Made by a program: the position numbers and the translations under genes. 64,000 nt of DNA from Nocardiopsis sinuspersici. GTDB lineage: Bacteria; Actinomycetota; Actinomycetes; Streptosporangiales; Streptosporangiaceae. The stretch lies in contig VWVT01000012.1 in assembly GCA_008638415.1 (NCBI GenBank), positions 1 through 64,000 on the forward strand, in the 5' to 3' direction. Under the pieces are notes generated by a model, which worked only from the letters and a program-made list of their open reading frames with translations, had not been told where the DNA came from and made no database searches. This document shows, piece by piece, positions 7,272 to 16,552 of the stretch; the stretch's first letter is position 1, and each line of letters starts with the position of its first letter.

Positions 7272-8981
7272 GTGGACGCGCAGACGGCTTATCGGCGCAG
7301 GTGGGGCGGGCTCGCGGTACTGGTCATCTGTCTGCTGGTGATCGTCGCCGACAACACGATCCTCAACGTGGCGCTGCGGGTGTTGTCCGACCCCGGGCAG
7401 GGCCTGGGCGCCAGCCAGTCGCAGCTGGCCTGGGCGATCAACTCCTACACCCTGGTCTTCGCCGGACTGCTGTTCACCTTCGGCGTGCTCGGCGACCGGT
7501 GGGGCCGCCGCCGTCTGCTCATGCTGGGGCTGGCGGTGTTCGGCGCGGCGTCGGCGCTGTCGGCCTACTCGCAGAGCCCCGAACAGCTCATCGGGGCCCG
7601 AGCGGTGATGGGGCTGGGCGCCTCGATGGTGATGCCGCAGACCCTGTCGATCATCACGAACGTGTTCCCGGCCGAGCAGCGCGCACGCGCCATCGGGATC
7701 TGGGCGGGCTCGGTCGGGATGGCGATGGCCATCGGTCCGTGGGCGGGCGGCCTGCTGCTGGAGAACTTCTGGTGGGGCTCGATCTTCCTCATCAACGTGC
7801 CCTTCGTGGTGCTGGGCCTGGCGCTGATGCTCGTCCTGGTCCCGGACTCGCGGGACGAGGACCCGGGAAGACCGGACCTCCTGGGCGTGCTGCTGTCCGT
7901 CCCGGGCCTGGTGCTGCTCATCTACGGCATCATCACCGCCGGCGAGAGGGCCTCCCTGGCGGACTGGGACGTGTTCGGCGCCCTGGTCGGCGGTGCGGGC
8001 GTGATCGTGCTCTTCCTGGTGCACGAGTCGCGTACCCCGTTCCCCTCCCTGGACGTGCGCTTCTTCCGCGACCCGAGGTTCAGCGTCTCCATCGCCATCG
8101 TCATGGTGCTGTTCTTCAGCATGGCCGGGATCATCTTCTTCCTGAGCTTCTACTGGCAGAGCGTCCGGGAGTTCTCCCCGTTCGTGGCGGGGCTGCTGGT
8201 GCTGCCCGCCGCCCTGGGGCAGATGATCATGGCGCCGCTGAGCCCGACGCTCGTGCGCTGGGCGGGACCGCGCGTGGTCGCCACCGCCGGCGTGCTGGGC
8301 GTGTGCTCGTGCTTCCTGTTCTTCACCCGGCTGGAGGCGGACACGCCGCTGCCGCTCATCATCGGGTTCTTCTTCCTCCAGGCCGGCTCGATGGCGGTGG
8401 TCCTGACCCCCGCCACCAACGCGATCATGTCCTCGGTGCCGCCGGGCAGGGCCGGTTCCGCCTCCGCCGTGCAGAACACGGTCCGCCAGGTGGGGACGGC
8501 GATGGGCGTCGCGGTCCTGGGCGCGGTCATCTCCTTCCGGTACCGGGCCGAGGTCACCCCGGTCCTGCGGGAGGCGGCCGAGGAGGAGGGCGCCGGGGCC
8601 CCGAGCCCGGAGGAGCTGCGCTCGGCCGGTGAGTCGATCGAGGCGACCATGGCCCTCGCCCGCCGCATGGGGGAGGAGGGCCGGGCGCTGGTGGCTCCCG
8701 CCAAGGAGGCGTTCCTGTCCGGACTGCACACGGCGGCGACCGTGTCCCTGTGCTTCGGGCTGGTCGGGCTGGTCGTGATCCTCATCTGGATGCCGCGCGA
8801 GACCGGCCGCCACCGGCCCGCCGACGAGCCCGGCGGGCGCGGCCCGGAGGGGGCGGGCGGCGCCGAGGACACGGGCGGCCCAGGTGGGAGAGGGGAGTCC
8901 GGGAGAGAGGAGACCCCTCGGGGCGGAAGGCGGTCCCCGCGGGGCGGGGAGGGGCCTTCGGGGGACGGGGGCGCCCGCTGA
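7272..8981 (+). CDS. DHA2-family MFS drug-efflux transporter
   Basis: 569-residue integral membrane protein of the 14-helix drug:H+ antiporter type (EmrB/QacA class). Motif A-like LGDRWGRRRLLMLG follows helix 2, the first helix carries VADNTILNVALRVL (motif D1-like), and motif C-like residues occur in IGIWAGSVGMAMAIGPWAGGLLLE. The hydrophilic C-terminal tail (last 60 residues) is Gly/Arg/Glu-rich and probably disordered. The start is GTG 7272 because GGAGGT lies five bases upstream (7261-7266); the longer open frame has no support. Substrate unknown. The 380 bases between panB and this start hold only the divergent promoters. Confidence 0.92.
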   Translation: MDAQTAYRRRWGGLAVLVICLLVIVADNTILNVALRVLSDPGQGLGASQSQLAWAINSYTLVFAGLLFTFGVLGDRWGRRRLLMLGLAVFGAASALSAYSQSPEQLIGARAVMGLGASMVMPQTLSIITNVFPAEQRARAIGIWAGSVGMAMAIGPWAGGLLLENFWWGSIFLINVPFVVLGLALMLVLVPDSRDEDPGRPDLLGVLLSVPGLVLLIYGIITAGERASLADWDVFGALVGGAGVIVLFLVHESRTPFPSLDVRFFRDPRFSVSIAIVMVLFFSMAGIIFFLSFYWQSVREFSPFVAGLLVLPAALGQMIMAPLSPTLVRWAGPRVVATAGVLGVCSCFLFFTRLEADTPLPLIIGFFFLQAGSMAVVLTPATNAIMSSVPPGRAGSASAVQNTVRQVGTAMGVAVLGAVISFRYRAEVTPVLREAAEEEGAGAPSPEELRSAGESIEATMALARRMGEEGRALVAPAKEAFLSGLHTAATVSLCFGLVGLVVILIWMPRETGRHRPADEPGGRGPEGAGGAEDTGGPGGRGESGREETPRGGRRSPRGGEGPSGDGGAR

Positions 8982-9063
8982 GGCCTCGCCGGGCGCGGCC
9001 GTCGCGGGAGGCGGCCGCGGGGACCGGACCGGCCACACGAAGCGGTCACGGGAGTTGGTCGCC

Positions 9064-9069
9064 TAGGTT
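9064..9069 (+). promoter_or_regulatory. Candidate leaderless -10 of nsrR
   Basis: TAGGTT lies six bases before ATG 9076 with no SD, suggesting leaderless translation of the regulator. Confidence 0.5.
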
Positions 9070-9075
9070 TGGTGC

Positions 9076-9510
9076 ATGCGCCTGACCGCTTTCACCGATG
9101 TCTCACTGCGACTGGTCATGCGGCTCGCGGTCGCGGAGGACGGTGAACTCCTCACCACCAGGGCCGCCGCCGAGATGCTCTCCGTGCCCTACACGCACAT
9201 GGCCAAGGCCGTGGCCCGCCTGTCCGACATGGGGCTGGTGGAGGCCCGGCGCGGCCGGAACGGCGGCCTGCGGCTGTCCGGGAGGGGAAGGCGGGCGTCG
9301 GTCGGGTCGATCGTGCGGGAGCTGGAGGGAGGGGAGGACCTCGCCGGGTGCGAGGACGATCCGCCCTGCCCGCTCCGTGCCGCCTGCCGGTTGCGCGGTG
9401 CTCTGCGCGAGGCGCGCGAGGCCTTCTACTCCTCGCTCGACGGCGTCACCGTGGAGTCCCTGGTGGCACAGCCCGCCCGGGACACCCTGACCCTGTTGCG
9501 CCCGGGGTAG
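9076..9510 (+). CDS. nsrR: NsrR-type nitric-oxide-sensing Rrf2 repressor
   Basis: 144-residue Rrf2-family regulator. The winged HTH covers about 1-75 (LTAFTDVSLRLVMRLA, then AAEMLSVPYTHMAKAVARL and a wing RRGRNGGLRL). Three cysteines C92, C98 and C104 in GCEDDPPCPLRAAC form the iron-sulfur ligand set, with nearly the numbering known for Streptomyces NsrR (C93, C99, C105). In that family the [4Fe-4S] cluster reacts with NO and the protein leaves its operators. It sits directly before hmp, with a candidate NsrR box between, so autogenous or local control of NO detoxification is very likely. Confidence 0.93.
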   Translation: MRLTAFTDVSLRLVMRLAVAEDGELLTTRAAAEMLSVPYTHMAKAVARLSDMGLVEARRGRNGGLRLSGRGRRASVGSIVRELEGGEDLAGCEDDPPCPLRAACRLRGALREAREAFYSSLDGVTVESLVAQPARDTLTLLRPG

Positions 9511-9587
9511 GCGCGGCCGGGAGTACCGCCCCCCGCCTGCGGTCCGAGGGGAAGCGGACCCCGAACGGGGGGTTCCCGTGAGCAGAT

Positions 9588-9614
9588 TTAATATGCATCT
9601 CAGATGACAATTTT
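9588..9614 (+). promoter_or_regulatory. Candidate NsrR operator of hmp
   Basis: An A/T-rich dyad centred on C9601 (ATGCATCT-C-AGATGACA) sits 47 bases before the hmp start in an otherwise GC-rich stretch. The CATCT/AGATG core and flanking AAT/ATT match the general shape of NsrR sites. The match to a specific consensus is my reading by eye. Confidence 0.65.
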
Positions 9615-9647
9615 GCTCCGGGACGGCCGTCCCGTGAAGGAGGACGC

Positions 9648-10829
9648 ATGCTCTCGACCGAATCCGCCGCCACGATCCGGGCCACGATCCCCGTGGTGGC
9701 GGAAGCCCTGGACCCCATCACCGCCCGGTTCTACGACACGATGCTCGGTGAGCACCCCGAGCTCCTCGACGGCATGTTCAACCGGGGGAACCAGGCCTCC
9801 GGTGAGCAGCGCAGGGCCCTGGCCGGATCGATCGCCGCCTTCGCCGCCATGCTCCTCGAACGGCCGGACGAGCGCCCCGACGCGCTCCTCTCCCGCATCG
9901 CCCACAAGCACGTCTCCCTCGGCGTCACCGAGGACCAGTACGTGATCGTGCACAAGTACCTCTTCGACGCCATCGCCCACACCCTCGAAGACGCGGCCAC
10001 CCCCGACGTCGTCCGGGCCTGGGACGAGGTCTACTGGCTCATGGCCGGGACCCTCATCGCGATGGAGGCCCGCCTGTACGCCGGTCACGGGCGCACGGGC
10101 CAGGAGGTGTGGCGCCCCTGGCGGGTCGCCGAGCGCCGTGAGCAGACCCCCGACACCGTCTCCCTCACCCTCGAACCCGAGGACGACGAGCCCGTTCCCG
10201 CCTTCCGGCCCGGCCAGTACGTCAGCGTCCGCATGCGTATGGCGGACGGTGTCCGCCAGGCCCGCCAGTACTCCCTGACCGGCGGGGAGGGCCGGCGCCG
10301 CCGCATCACCGTCAAGCGCCTGCGCGCCGGGAAGACCCCCGCGGGCGAGGTCTCCACCATGCTGTACGACACCGTCGTCCCCGGCGACACCGTCATGGTG
10401 TCCGTCCCGGCGGGCGACGTGGCCCTGGCCGAGGGCGGCCACCCCCTCGTGATGGCCTCGGCGGGTATCGGCTGCACACCGATGGTCGCCATGCTCGACC
10501 GGCTCGTCGAGAAGGGGAGCGAACGCGAGGTCCTCGTACTGCACGCCGACCGTAGCCCGGGGGACCACGCCCACCGGGACGAGGTCCAAAGCCTGGTCGA
10601 GGCGCTCCCCAACGCGACCTCGCGGTTCTGGTACGAGACCGGGGGCGACGGCGGCCGGGGGCGGATGGACCTGAACGGGGTGCGGGTCCCCGAGGGCGCC
10701 GAGGTCTACATGTGCGGGCCGCTGCCGTTCATGCGCGACGTGCGCGCCCAACTGCTCGGGGCCGGCGTGCCCGCCCGCCTCGTCCACTACGAGGTGTTCG
10801 GCCCCGACCTGTGGCTGGGCACCGACTGA
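9648..10829 (+). CDS. hmp: Flavohaemoprotein, nitric oxide dioxygenase
   Basis: Converts NO and O2 to nitrate using NAD(P)H, FAD and haem. 393 residues: N-terminal globin domain (about 1-140) with proximal His at 88 in AHKHVSLGV and the B10 Tyr in ARFYDTML. The FAD domain carries RQYSLTGG. The NAD domain has SAGIGCTPMVAML and MCGPLPFM, ending YEVFGPD. Full length for the family. GAAGGAGGA precedes ATG 9648. Downstream of nsrR and preceded by a dyad operator, so it should be induced by NO. Secure. Confidence 0.96.
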   Translation: MLSTESAATIRATIPVVAEALDPITARFYDTMLGEHPELLDGMFNRGNQASGEQRRALAGSIAAFAAMLLERPDERPDALLSRIAHKHVSLGVTEDQYVIVHKYLFDAIAHTLEDAATPDVVRAWDEVYWLMAGTLIAMEARLYAGHGRTGQEVWRPWRVAERREQTPDTVSLTLEPEDDEPVPAFRPGQYVSVRMRMADGVRQARQYSLTGGEGRRRRITVKRLRAGKTPAGEVSTMLYDTVVPGDTVMVSVPAGDVALAEGGHPLVMASAGIGCTPMVAMLDRLVEKGSEREVLVLHADRSPGDHAHRDEVQSLVEALPNATSRFWYETGGDGGRGRMDLNGVRVPEGAEVYMCGPLPFMRDVRAQLLGAGVPARLVHYEVFGPDLWLGTD

Positions 10830-10844
10830 TCCGGTGTGCCATAC

Positions 10845-10871
10845 GGGCGCGTCCTCCCTCCGGGCGCGCCC
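10845..10871. terminator. Hairpin between hmp and the convergent lipoprotein gene
   Basis: GGGCGCG (10845-10851) pairs with CGCGCCC (10865-10871), 13-base loop, between convergent stops. Modest stem, no T-run. Confidence 0.4.
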
Positions 10872-10899
10872 CGGGCCGTGGAACGGGTCCGCGGGCACC

Positions 10900-11361
10900 T
10901 CAGGGGGAGAGGCGCATGAGGGCCCCGGAGCCGTCCAGGGCGACCAGGACGATGGTGAAGCCGTTCATGACGAAGGAGTGGTGGGGCTCCTCCCCGTCCG
11001 GCGGCGGGAGGTGGCCCGAGAGCATGACGCCGGCACCGTGTCCGCTCACGCTCAGTCCCTCCTCGTCGACCGCGTCGACCACGAACCGGTCCACGCCGTA
11101 GGTGCCGTCCATGGCGAACTCGTCGCCCTCCTCCACCAGGACCTCGCAGTCGGCGTCGGCGCAGGCCTCCAGGTCGGTGCCGTCGGCCGCCTCGGGCGGG
11201 ACCGGGCCGGTGTGCGGGGGCGAGGAGCGCGCGTCCTGGTCCGAGGGGCTCGCGTCGGCCTCGACGGGGTCCCGAACGGTCGGAGTGGCGGCGCAGCCGC
11301 CGAGCAGGAGGACCGCGGCGGCGGCCAGGGCGGGGGTGGAACGCGGAGGGGAGGTGCTCAC
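10900..11361 (-). CDS. Putative lipoprotein of unknown function
   Basis: 153 residues from GTG 11361. N-terminal hydrophobic segment with lipobox LLGGC, lipidated Cys about residue 23, followed by a Pro/Asp/Ser-rich linker to about residue 60. The C-terminal domain (about 60-153) contains CADADCEVLVEEGDEFAMDG, then FVVDAVDEEGLSVSG and FTIVLVALDGSGALM, a mostly beta pattern with two cysteines. No family recognised. Likely anchored on the outer face of the membrane and processed by the diacylglyceryl transferase encoded at 44738. Convergent with hmp. Confidence 0.8.
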   Translation of the reverse strand: MSTSPPRSTPALAAAAVLLLGGCAATPTVRDPVEADASPSDQDARSSPPHTGPVPPEAADGTDLEACADADCEVLVEEGDEFAMDGTYGVDRFVVDAVDEEGLSVSGHGAGVMLSGHLPPPDGEEPHHSFVMNGFTIVLVALDGSGALMRLSP

Positions 11362-11553
11362 GAATGCCTCGTCCGTGGTTCGGCCGCGCGTGGAGACGGG
11401 GAGTCCGCGCGACGGTGACCTTGCCGCCGAGGGTGTGACCCCGGCCGCGTACGACCCTATCCTCCGGAGCCGGTCCCGTCCCGGGATTCGTCCTCGTCCG
11501 CACGGACGCGCCGCGGGGCCCGGGCACCCGAGCGACTGTCAGCGTTCGGCCGT

Positions 11554-11952
11554 ATGGACGACGGTGTGTACGTGGGCAACGCGGGCAGGGACGCGGCGCT
11601 GGACCGGGGGTGGCTCCTCGGCCACTTCAGGGACGCCGGCGATCCCCGCCACAGCGAGGACGTGGAGGTCAAGTGGGGCGTCCACCCGCGTGGAGACAGA
11701 AGAAGGCAGTGGGTGAGGGGCGAGCGGCGGACGGCTCTCCTGGTACTCGTCAGCGGCCGCTTCCGGGTCGAGCTCCCCGATCGCGACGTCGTCCTGGAAC
11801 AGCAGGGTGACTACGTCGTGTGGGGCCGTGGGACCGACCACTCCTGGGTCGCGGAGGAGGAGTCGGTGGTGCTGACGGTCCGGTGGCCGTCCGTGCCCGG
11901 TTACTCGGTGCCGGACGGCCGGACGAGCAGGTCCGAGAGCCGTTCGGCCTGA
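11554..11952 (+). CDS. Cupin-like small protein
   Basis: 132 residues: GWLLGHFRDAG, RHSEDVEVKWGVHPRGDRR, ALLVLVSGRFRVELPDRDVVLEQQ, GDYVVWGRGTDHSWVAEEESVVLTVRWPS. The order of short beta strands with GDYVVWG and the DHSW His near the end is cupin-like, with probable metal-binding His residues. Similar small proteins are common in actinomycetes; substrate and role are unknown. Its last 52 bases overlap the 3' end of the convergent phosphotransferase gene. The start at ATG 11554 is by homology pattern; no strong SD is visible. Confidence 0.78.
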   Translation: MDDGVYVGNAGRDAALDRGWLLGHFRDAGDPRHSEDVEVKWGVHPRGDRRRQWVRGERRTALLVLVSGRFRVELPDRDVVLEQQGDYVVWGRGTDHSWVAEEESVVLTVRWPSVPGYSVPDGRTSRSESRSA

Positions 11953-12737
11953 CGGTCCGCGGTACCGGGCGGGTTTCGCCGCTCCGACCTCTCGTCACGG
12001 CACAGCAGCAGCAACCAGACCAGGGCGAGGAGGCGTCGGCACTCGGAGAGCCGGAAGGACTCCGCCGGGGTGAGGTCGAATCCGCCCAGGAAGGCCGCCA
12101 CGTCGAGGGGCGTCTCCACCCAGCTCCCGACGTGCTCGGTGATCTCCGCCAGTTCGAAGGCCCGGTCGCTCGACCCGGAGTCCTCGAAGTCGACGACTCG
12201 GACCCGGGTCCCGTCCCAGAGGTAGTTGGCGAGGTTGCCGTCTCCGGGGCCGAAGGCCGGTGGGACACGCGGCCTTGCGGCGTTCTCCAGGGTGGAGCGG
12301 GCCAACCATGACAGTCCCGCGTCCATGGCCCGGGCCACACGGTCGCCGGCCCCGGAACGGACCCACGGGGCCCAGGTGCGCACGAACGCGAGAACGCCCT
12401 GCTGCTGCTCGGGGCGTGGCGGAAGGTGGGCGAGTACGTCCGCGGGCACCGCGGTGTGGAGTTCGGCCACGGTCTCGGCCAAGGACGCGGTGCGCACGGT
12501 GTCCAGGACCTGGCCACGCAGCGGCTCGCCGTGCAGCCGGGACATCACCACCACGGGCTCGGTGGCCTCGAAGTCGACCGCCAGGGGTTCGGGGGCCATC
12601 CCCGGCGCATGCGTGGCGAGAAGTGTGAGCGCGCGCCACTCCCGCGCACACCGGCCGCGTGCCCCGGGACGGAACCGTTTGGTCACGATGTCCGGGCCGA
12701 ATTCGACCGTGTGGGTGTTCCACGGGGCAGGTGCCAT
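11901..12737 (-). CDS. Aminoglycoside-phosphotransferase-fold kinase
   Basis: 278 residues with the APH/choline-kinase pattern: weak N-lobe (VTKRFRPGARGRCAREWRAL, the Lys of the ATP site), VMSRLHGEPL hinge, and catalytic-loop/metal motif FGPGDGNLANYLWDG followed by VRVVDFEDSG (DFG-like). The Brenner-type loop has GPGDGN where HGDxxxxN is usual, so the first His is replaced by Gly-Pro. Activity may differ or another substrate may be used. An SD (GGGAGGA) sits eight bases before ATG 12737; an upstream start at 12782 lacks one. No resistance role can be claimed. Overlaps the cupin gene tail-to-tail. Confidence 0.85.
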   Translation of the reverse strand: MAPAPWNTHTVEFGPDIVTKRFRPGARGRCAREWRALTLLATHAPGMAPEPLAVDFEATEPVVVMSRLHGEPLRGQVLDTVRTASLAETVAELHTAVPADVLAHLPPRPEQQQGVLAFVRTWAPWVRSGAGDRVARAMDAGLSWLARSTLENAARPRVPPAFGPGDGNLANYLWDGTRVRVVDFEDSGSSDRAFELAEITEHVGSWVETPLDVAAFLGGFDLTPAESFRLSECRRLLALVWLLLLCRDERSERRNPPGTADRQAERLSDLLVRPSGTE

Positions 12738-12906
12738 GAGCGGAGTCCTCCCTTCGAGGCGTGTTTCGCGGGTGCTTCCCACCGTCCGTCCCTTGTCCCC
12801 GACCCGGTGCCGGACGGTTGTCCACAGGCGTCAGCGGAACGGCCGGGAAAGTCGTAGGCTCAGGAGTTACCAACCGTCCACCGACCCTCATGGGGGCACC
12901 CCGGTC

Positions 12907-15900
12907 ATGGCCGACTCCTTCGCCCATCTACACGTCCACACCGAGTACTCGATGCTCGACGGGGCAGCGAAGCTCAAGCCCCTGTTCAAGGAGGCGTCGA
13001 GGCTCGGCATGCCCGCGGTCGCCATGACCGACCACGGCAACATGTTCGGGGCCTACGAGTTCTACCAGCAGTCCAAGGGCTCGGGAGTCAAGCCGATCAT
13101 CGGCATCGAGGCCTACGTCGCGCCCGAGTCGCGCTTCCACAAGAAGCGGGTCTTCTGGGGGCGGGCCAGCGGGTCCGACGACGCGGCGGCCGAGGGCGGC
13201 AAGGACATCTCCGGCGGCGGGCGCTACCTGCACATGACGATGCTGGCGCAGAACGAGACCGGTCTGCGCAACCTCTTCAAGATGTCCTCGCTGGCGTCCA
13301 TCGAGGGCTACTACATGAAGCCCCGCATGGACCTGGACCTGATGGCCGAGAACAGCGAGGGCGTCATCGTCTCCACGGGCTGCCCCTCGGGCGGCGTGCA
13401 GACCCGCTTGCGCCTGGGCCAGGAGAAGGAGGCCATCGGGTACGCGTCCCAGCTCCAGGACATCTTCGGTAAGGACAACGTCTTCCTGGAGCTGATGGAC
13501 CACGGCGTGCCCATCGAGAAGGAGGTCCGCGACGGCCTGCTCAGGGTCGGCCGCGAGCTGAACATCCCGCCGCTGGTCACCAACGACTCCCACTACGTCT
13601 ACGAGAGCCAGGCCTCCGCGCACGACGCCCTGCTGGCGGTGGGTGTGGGCAAGAACCTGGACGACCCCACCCGGTTCCGGTTCAACGGCTCGGGCTACTA
13701 CCTCAAGAGCGCCGACGAGATGCGCGGCATCCTCAACTTCGACGAGTGGGAGCAGGGGTGCAGGAACACCCTGCTCGTCGCCGAGCGCATCGACCCCGGG
13801 GCCTACGACGCGGTGTTCGCGCACCGCGACCTGATGCCCGTCTTCCCGGTGCCGGAGGGGGAGACCCAGGCCTCCTGGCTGGCCAAGGAGATCGAGCGGC
13901 TGCTCCCCACGCGCTACCCGGACGGAGCGGGTGACGAGGTCCGCAGGCGGGTCGAGTTCGAACTGGGCATCATCAACGAGATGGGCTTCCCCGCCTACTT
14001 CCTGGTGGTCGCCGATATCTGCCAGTACGCGCGCAAGGCGGGCATCGCCCTGGGCCCGGGCCGCGGCTCGGCGGCCGGATCGATGGTCGCCTACGTCCTG
14101 GGCATCACCGACCTGGACCCGCTGGAGCACGGCCTGCTGTTCGAGCGGTTCCTCAACCCCGAACGTGTGAGCATGCCCGATGTCGACCTGGACTTCGACG
14201 AGCGTCGGCGCGGGGAGATGATCGAGTACGTCACCAGGCTCTACGGCGACGAGCGCGTCGCGCAGATCCTCACCTTCGGCACCATCAAGGCCAAGGCCGC
14301 CGTCAAGGACTCCACCCGGATCCTCGGCATGCCCTACTCGGTGGGCGACCAGATCACCAAGGCCTTCCCCGCGGCGGTGGGCGGCAAGGAGATCCCGCTG
14401 GAGGCGGTCTCCAACCCCGACCACGAGCGCTACGGCGAGACCACGGAACTGCGCAACCTCGTCGAGAACGACCCGCAGGTCAACAAGGTCATGGAGACCG
14501 CCCGGGGTATCGAGGGCCTGACCCGCGGCACCGGCGTGCACGCCGCGGGCGTCATCCTGTCCAAGGAACCCCTGCTCGACGTCATCCCGCTGCACAAGCG
14601 CGACACCGACGGCGCCATCATCACCGGCTTTCCCTACCCTCAGTGCGAGGACATGGGACTGCTCAAGATGGACTTCCTGGGCCTGCGCAACCTGACGATC
14701 ATGGACGACGCGGTCAAGAGCATCAAGGAGTCCGAGGGAATCGACATCGATCTGGGGAAGCTGTCCCTGGACGACAAGAAGACCTACCAGCTGCTCGCGC
14801 GCGGCGACACCCTGGGCGTGTTCCAGCTGGACGGCGGCGCCATGCGCAACCTGCTCAAGCGGATGGAGCCCAAGAAGTTCGGTGACATCGCGGCCGTGCT
14901 GTCTCTGTACCGGCCCGGCCCGATGGCCGCCAACGCGCACAACGACTACGCGGACCGCTCGAACGGGCGCCAGGAGGTCACCCCGATCCACCCGGAGCTC
15001 AAGGAGGCTCTGGACCCGATCCTGGGGGAGACGTACCACCTGATCGTCTACCAGGAGCAGATCATGGCCATCGCCCAGCAGTTGGCCGGGTACACGCTGG
15101 GCGGCGCGGACCTGATGCGCCGCGCGATGGGCAAGAAGAAGAAGGAGGCGCTGGAGGAGGAGGAGGCCAAGTTCTTCCCCGGCGCCATGGAGCGCGGCTT
15201 CTCCAAGGAGGCGGTCCAGGCCCTGTGGGACGTCATGCTCCCCTTCGCCGGGTACGCGTTCAACAAGTCGCACGCCGCCGGGTACGCGCTGGTCTCCTAC
15301 TGGACCGCCTACCTCAAGGCCAACCACCCCGCCGCCTACATGGCCGCGCTGTTGACCTCGGTCAGCGACGACAAGGACAAGATGGCGGTCTACCTGGCCG
15401 AGTGCCGCACCCAGGGCATCAAGGTGCTGCCGCCGGACGTCAACGACTCGGGTCTGCGCTTCACCCCGGTCGGCCAGGACATCCGCTTCGGCATGGGCGC
15501 CGTCCGCAACGTCGGTGCCAACGTGGTCAACTCGATCATCAAGACCCGCACGGAGAAGGGCAGGTACACCTCCTTCACCGACTTCCTGTCCAAGATCGAA
15601 CTGGCCGCCTGCAACAAGCGCGTCATCGAGTCGCTGATCAAGGCGGGCGCGTTCGACTCCCTGGGCCAGCCGCGCCGTGAGCTGTACCGCCACCACGAGA
15701 CGGCGGTCGAGGGCATGATCAGCTCCAAGAAGCAGGAGGCGCACGGCCAGTTCGACCTGTTCGGCGGCGGCGACGAGGAGGACTCCGCCCCGATCGGCCT
15801 CAACATCAACTGGGGCGACGAGGAGTGGGACCGCAAGACCAAGCTGGCCTTCGAGCGGGAGATGCTGGGCCTGTACGTGTCCAGCCACCCGCTGGCCGGC

Positions 15901-16467
15901 GCCGAGCGCGTGCTGGCACGCTCGCGCGACACCTCCATCGCGCAGGTCGTCGCCGGCGAACTCAGCCGCGAACGCGGTGAGGTGCGCATCGCCGGCCTGA
16001 TCTCCAAGGTGGACAAGCGCACCAACAAGGCGGGCAACCAGTGGGCGATCGCCACGGTGGAGGACCTGGACGCCAGCATGGAGGTCCTGTTCTTCCCCAA
16101 GACCTATCCGCTGTACGTGGACGCCCTGCTGGAGGACACCGCGGTCACCGTCAAGGGCCGGCTGAACGACCGGGACGGCACGTGGTCGATGTTCGCCTCC
16201 GAGATGTCGATCCTGGACATCTCGCACATCACCGAGGGCGAGCCGCCGGTGCTGCTGACCGTGGACGAGCGGAGGCTGACCCCCGAGCTGATCGGTGACC
16301 TGCGCCAGGTGCTGGCCACGCACAAGGGGGAGACCCCGGTGCGGATCCGGGTGGACAACCCGGTCCGGTCCAGGATCTACGCCGTGGACCGCTACTCGGT
16401 GCGCATCTCCCCGGAGTTCAGCGGTGAGATGAAGAGCCTGCTGGGGGCCTACGCGGTCGACTACTGA
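12907..16467 (+). CDS. dnaE: DNA polymerase III alpha subunit
   Basis: Replicative polymerase, 1186 residues. N-terminal PHP domain starts HLHVHTEYSMLDG with TDHGNMFG. The palm has PDVDLDF with catalytic Asp at about 427 and 429. LGPGRGSAAGS and GTGVHAAGV mark other polymerase blocks. The beta-clamp peptide QFDLF is at about 948, and a C-terminal OB fold follows (VRIAGLISKVDKRTNKAG). DnaE1 type by size and by having the C-terminal domains. The start is ATG 12907 (MADSFAHLHVH); the longer frame upstream overlaps the kinase promoter. A strong terminator follows. Confidence 0.97.
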   Translation: MADSFAHLHVHTEYSMLDGAAKLKPLFKEASRLGMPAVAMTDHGNMFGAYEFYQQSKGSGVKPIIGIEAYVAPESRFHKKRVFWGRASGSDDAAAEGGKDISGGGRYLHMTMLAQNETGLRNLFKMSSLASIEGYYMKPRMDLDLMAENSEGVIVSTGCPSGGVQTRLRLGQEKEAIGYASQLQDIFGKDNVFLELMDHGVPIEKEVRDGLLRVGRELNIPPLVTNDSHYVYESQASAHDALLAVGVGKNLDDPTRFRFNGSGYYLKSADEMRGILNFDEWEQGCRNTLLVAERIDPGAYDAVFAHRDLMPVFPVPEGETQASWLAKEIERLLPTRYPDGAGDEVRRRVEFELGIINEMGFPAYFLVVADICQYARKAGIALGPGRGSAAGSMVAYVLGITDLDPLEHGLLFERFLNPERVSMPDVDLDFDERRRGEMIEYVTRLYGDERVAQILTFGTIKAKAAVKDSTRILGMPYSVGDQITKAFPAAVGGKEIPLEAVSNPDHERYGETTELRNLVENDPQVNKVMETARGIEGLTRGTGVHAAGVILSKEPLLDVIPLHKRDTDGAIITGFPYPQCEDMGLLKMDFLGLRNLTIMDDAVKSIKESEGIDIDLGKLSLDDKKTYQLLARGDTLGVFQLDGGAMRNLLKRMEPKKFGDIAAVLSLYRPGPMAANAHNDYADRSNGRQEVTPIHPELKEALDPILGETYHLIVYQEQIMAIAQQLAGYTLGGADLMRRAMGKKKKEALEEEEAKFFPGAMERGFSKEAVQALWDVMLPFAGYAFNKSHAAGYALVSYWTAYLKANHPAAYMAALLTSVSDDKDKMAVYLAECRTQGIKVLPPDVNDSGLRFTPVGQDIRFGMGAVRNVGANVVNSIIKTRTEKGRYTSFTDFLSKIELAACNKRVIESLIKAGAFDSLGQPRRELYRHHETAVEGMISSKKQEAHGQFDLFGGGDEEDSAPIGLNINWGDEEWDRKTKLAFEREMLGLYVSSHPLAGAERVLARSRDTSIAQVVAGELSRERGEVRIAGLISKVDKRTNKAGNQWAIATVEDLDASMEVLFFPKTYPLYVDALLEDTAVTVKGRLNDRDGTWSMFASEMSILDISHITEGEPPVLLTVDERRLTPELIGDLRQVLATHKGETPVRIRVDNPVRSRIYAVDRYSVRISPEFSGEMKSLLGAYAVDY

Positions 16468-16480
16468 CCGCTCCCGACCC

Positions 16481-16522
16481 AGGTCCCCGGGCGCCCCGCG
16501 AAGGGCGCCCGGGGACCTTTTT
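16481..16522 (+). terminator. Rho-independent terminator of dnaE
   Basis: Sixteen perfect base pairs (16481-16496 with 16503-16518), a 6-base loop, then TTTTT. It starts 14 bases past the dnaE stop. The only textbook terminator with a T-run in the window. Confidence 0.92.
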
Positions 16523-16552
16523 CGTGCCCGGGATTTGTCTTCGGAAAGTTAG

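Noticed and set aside
12928..16323. A 1131-residue open frame antisense to dnaE
   Set aside because: GC-rich third positions of dnaE keep the opposite strand open. The translation is low-complexity Gln/Val/Gly-rich with no domains.
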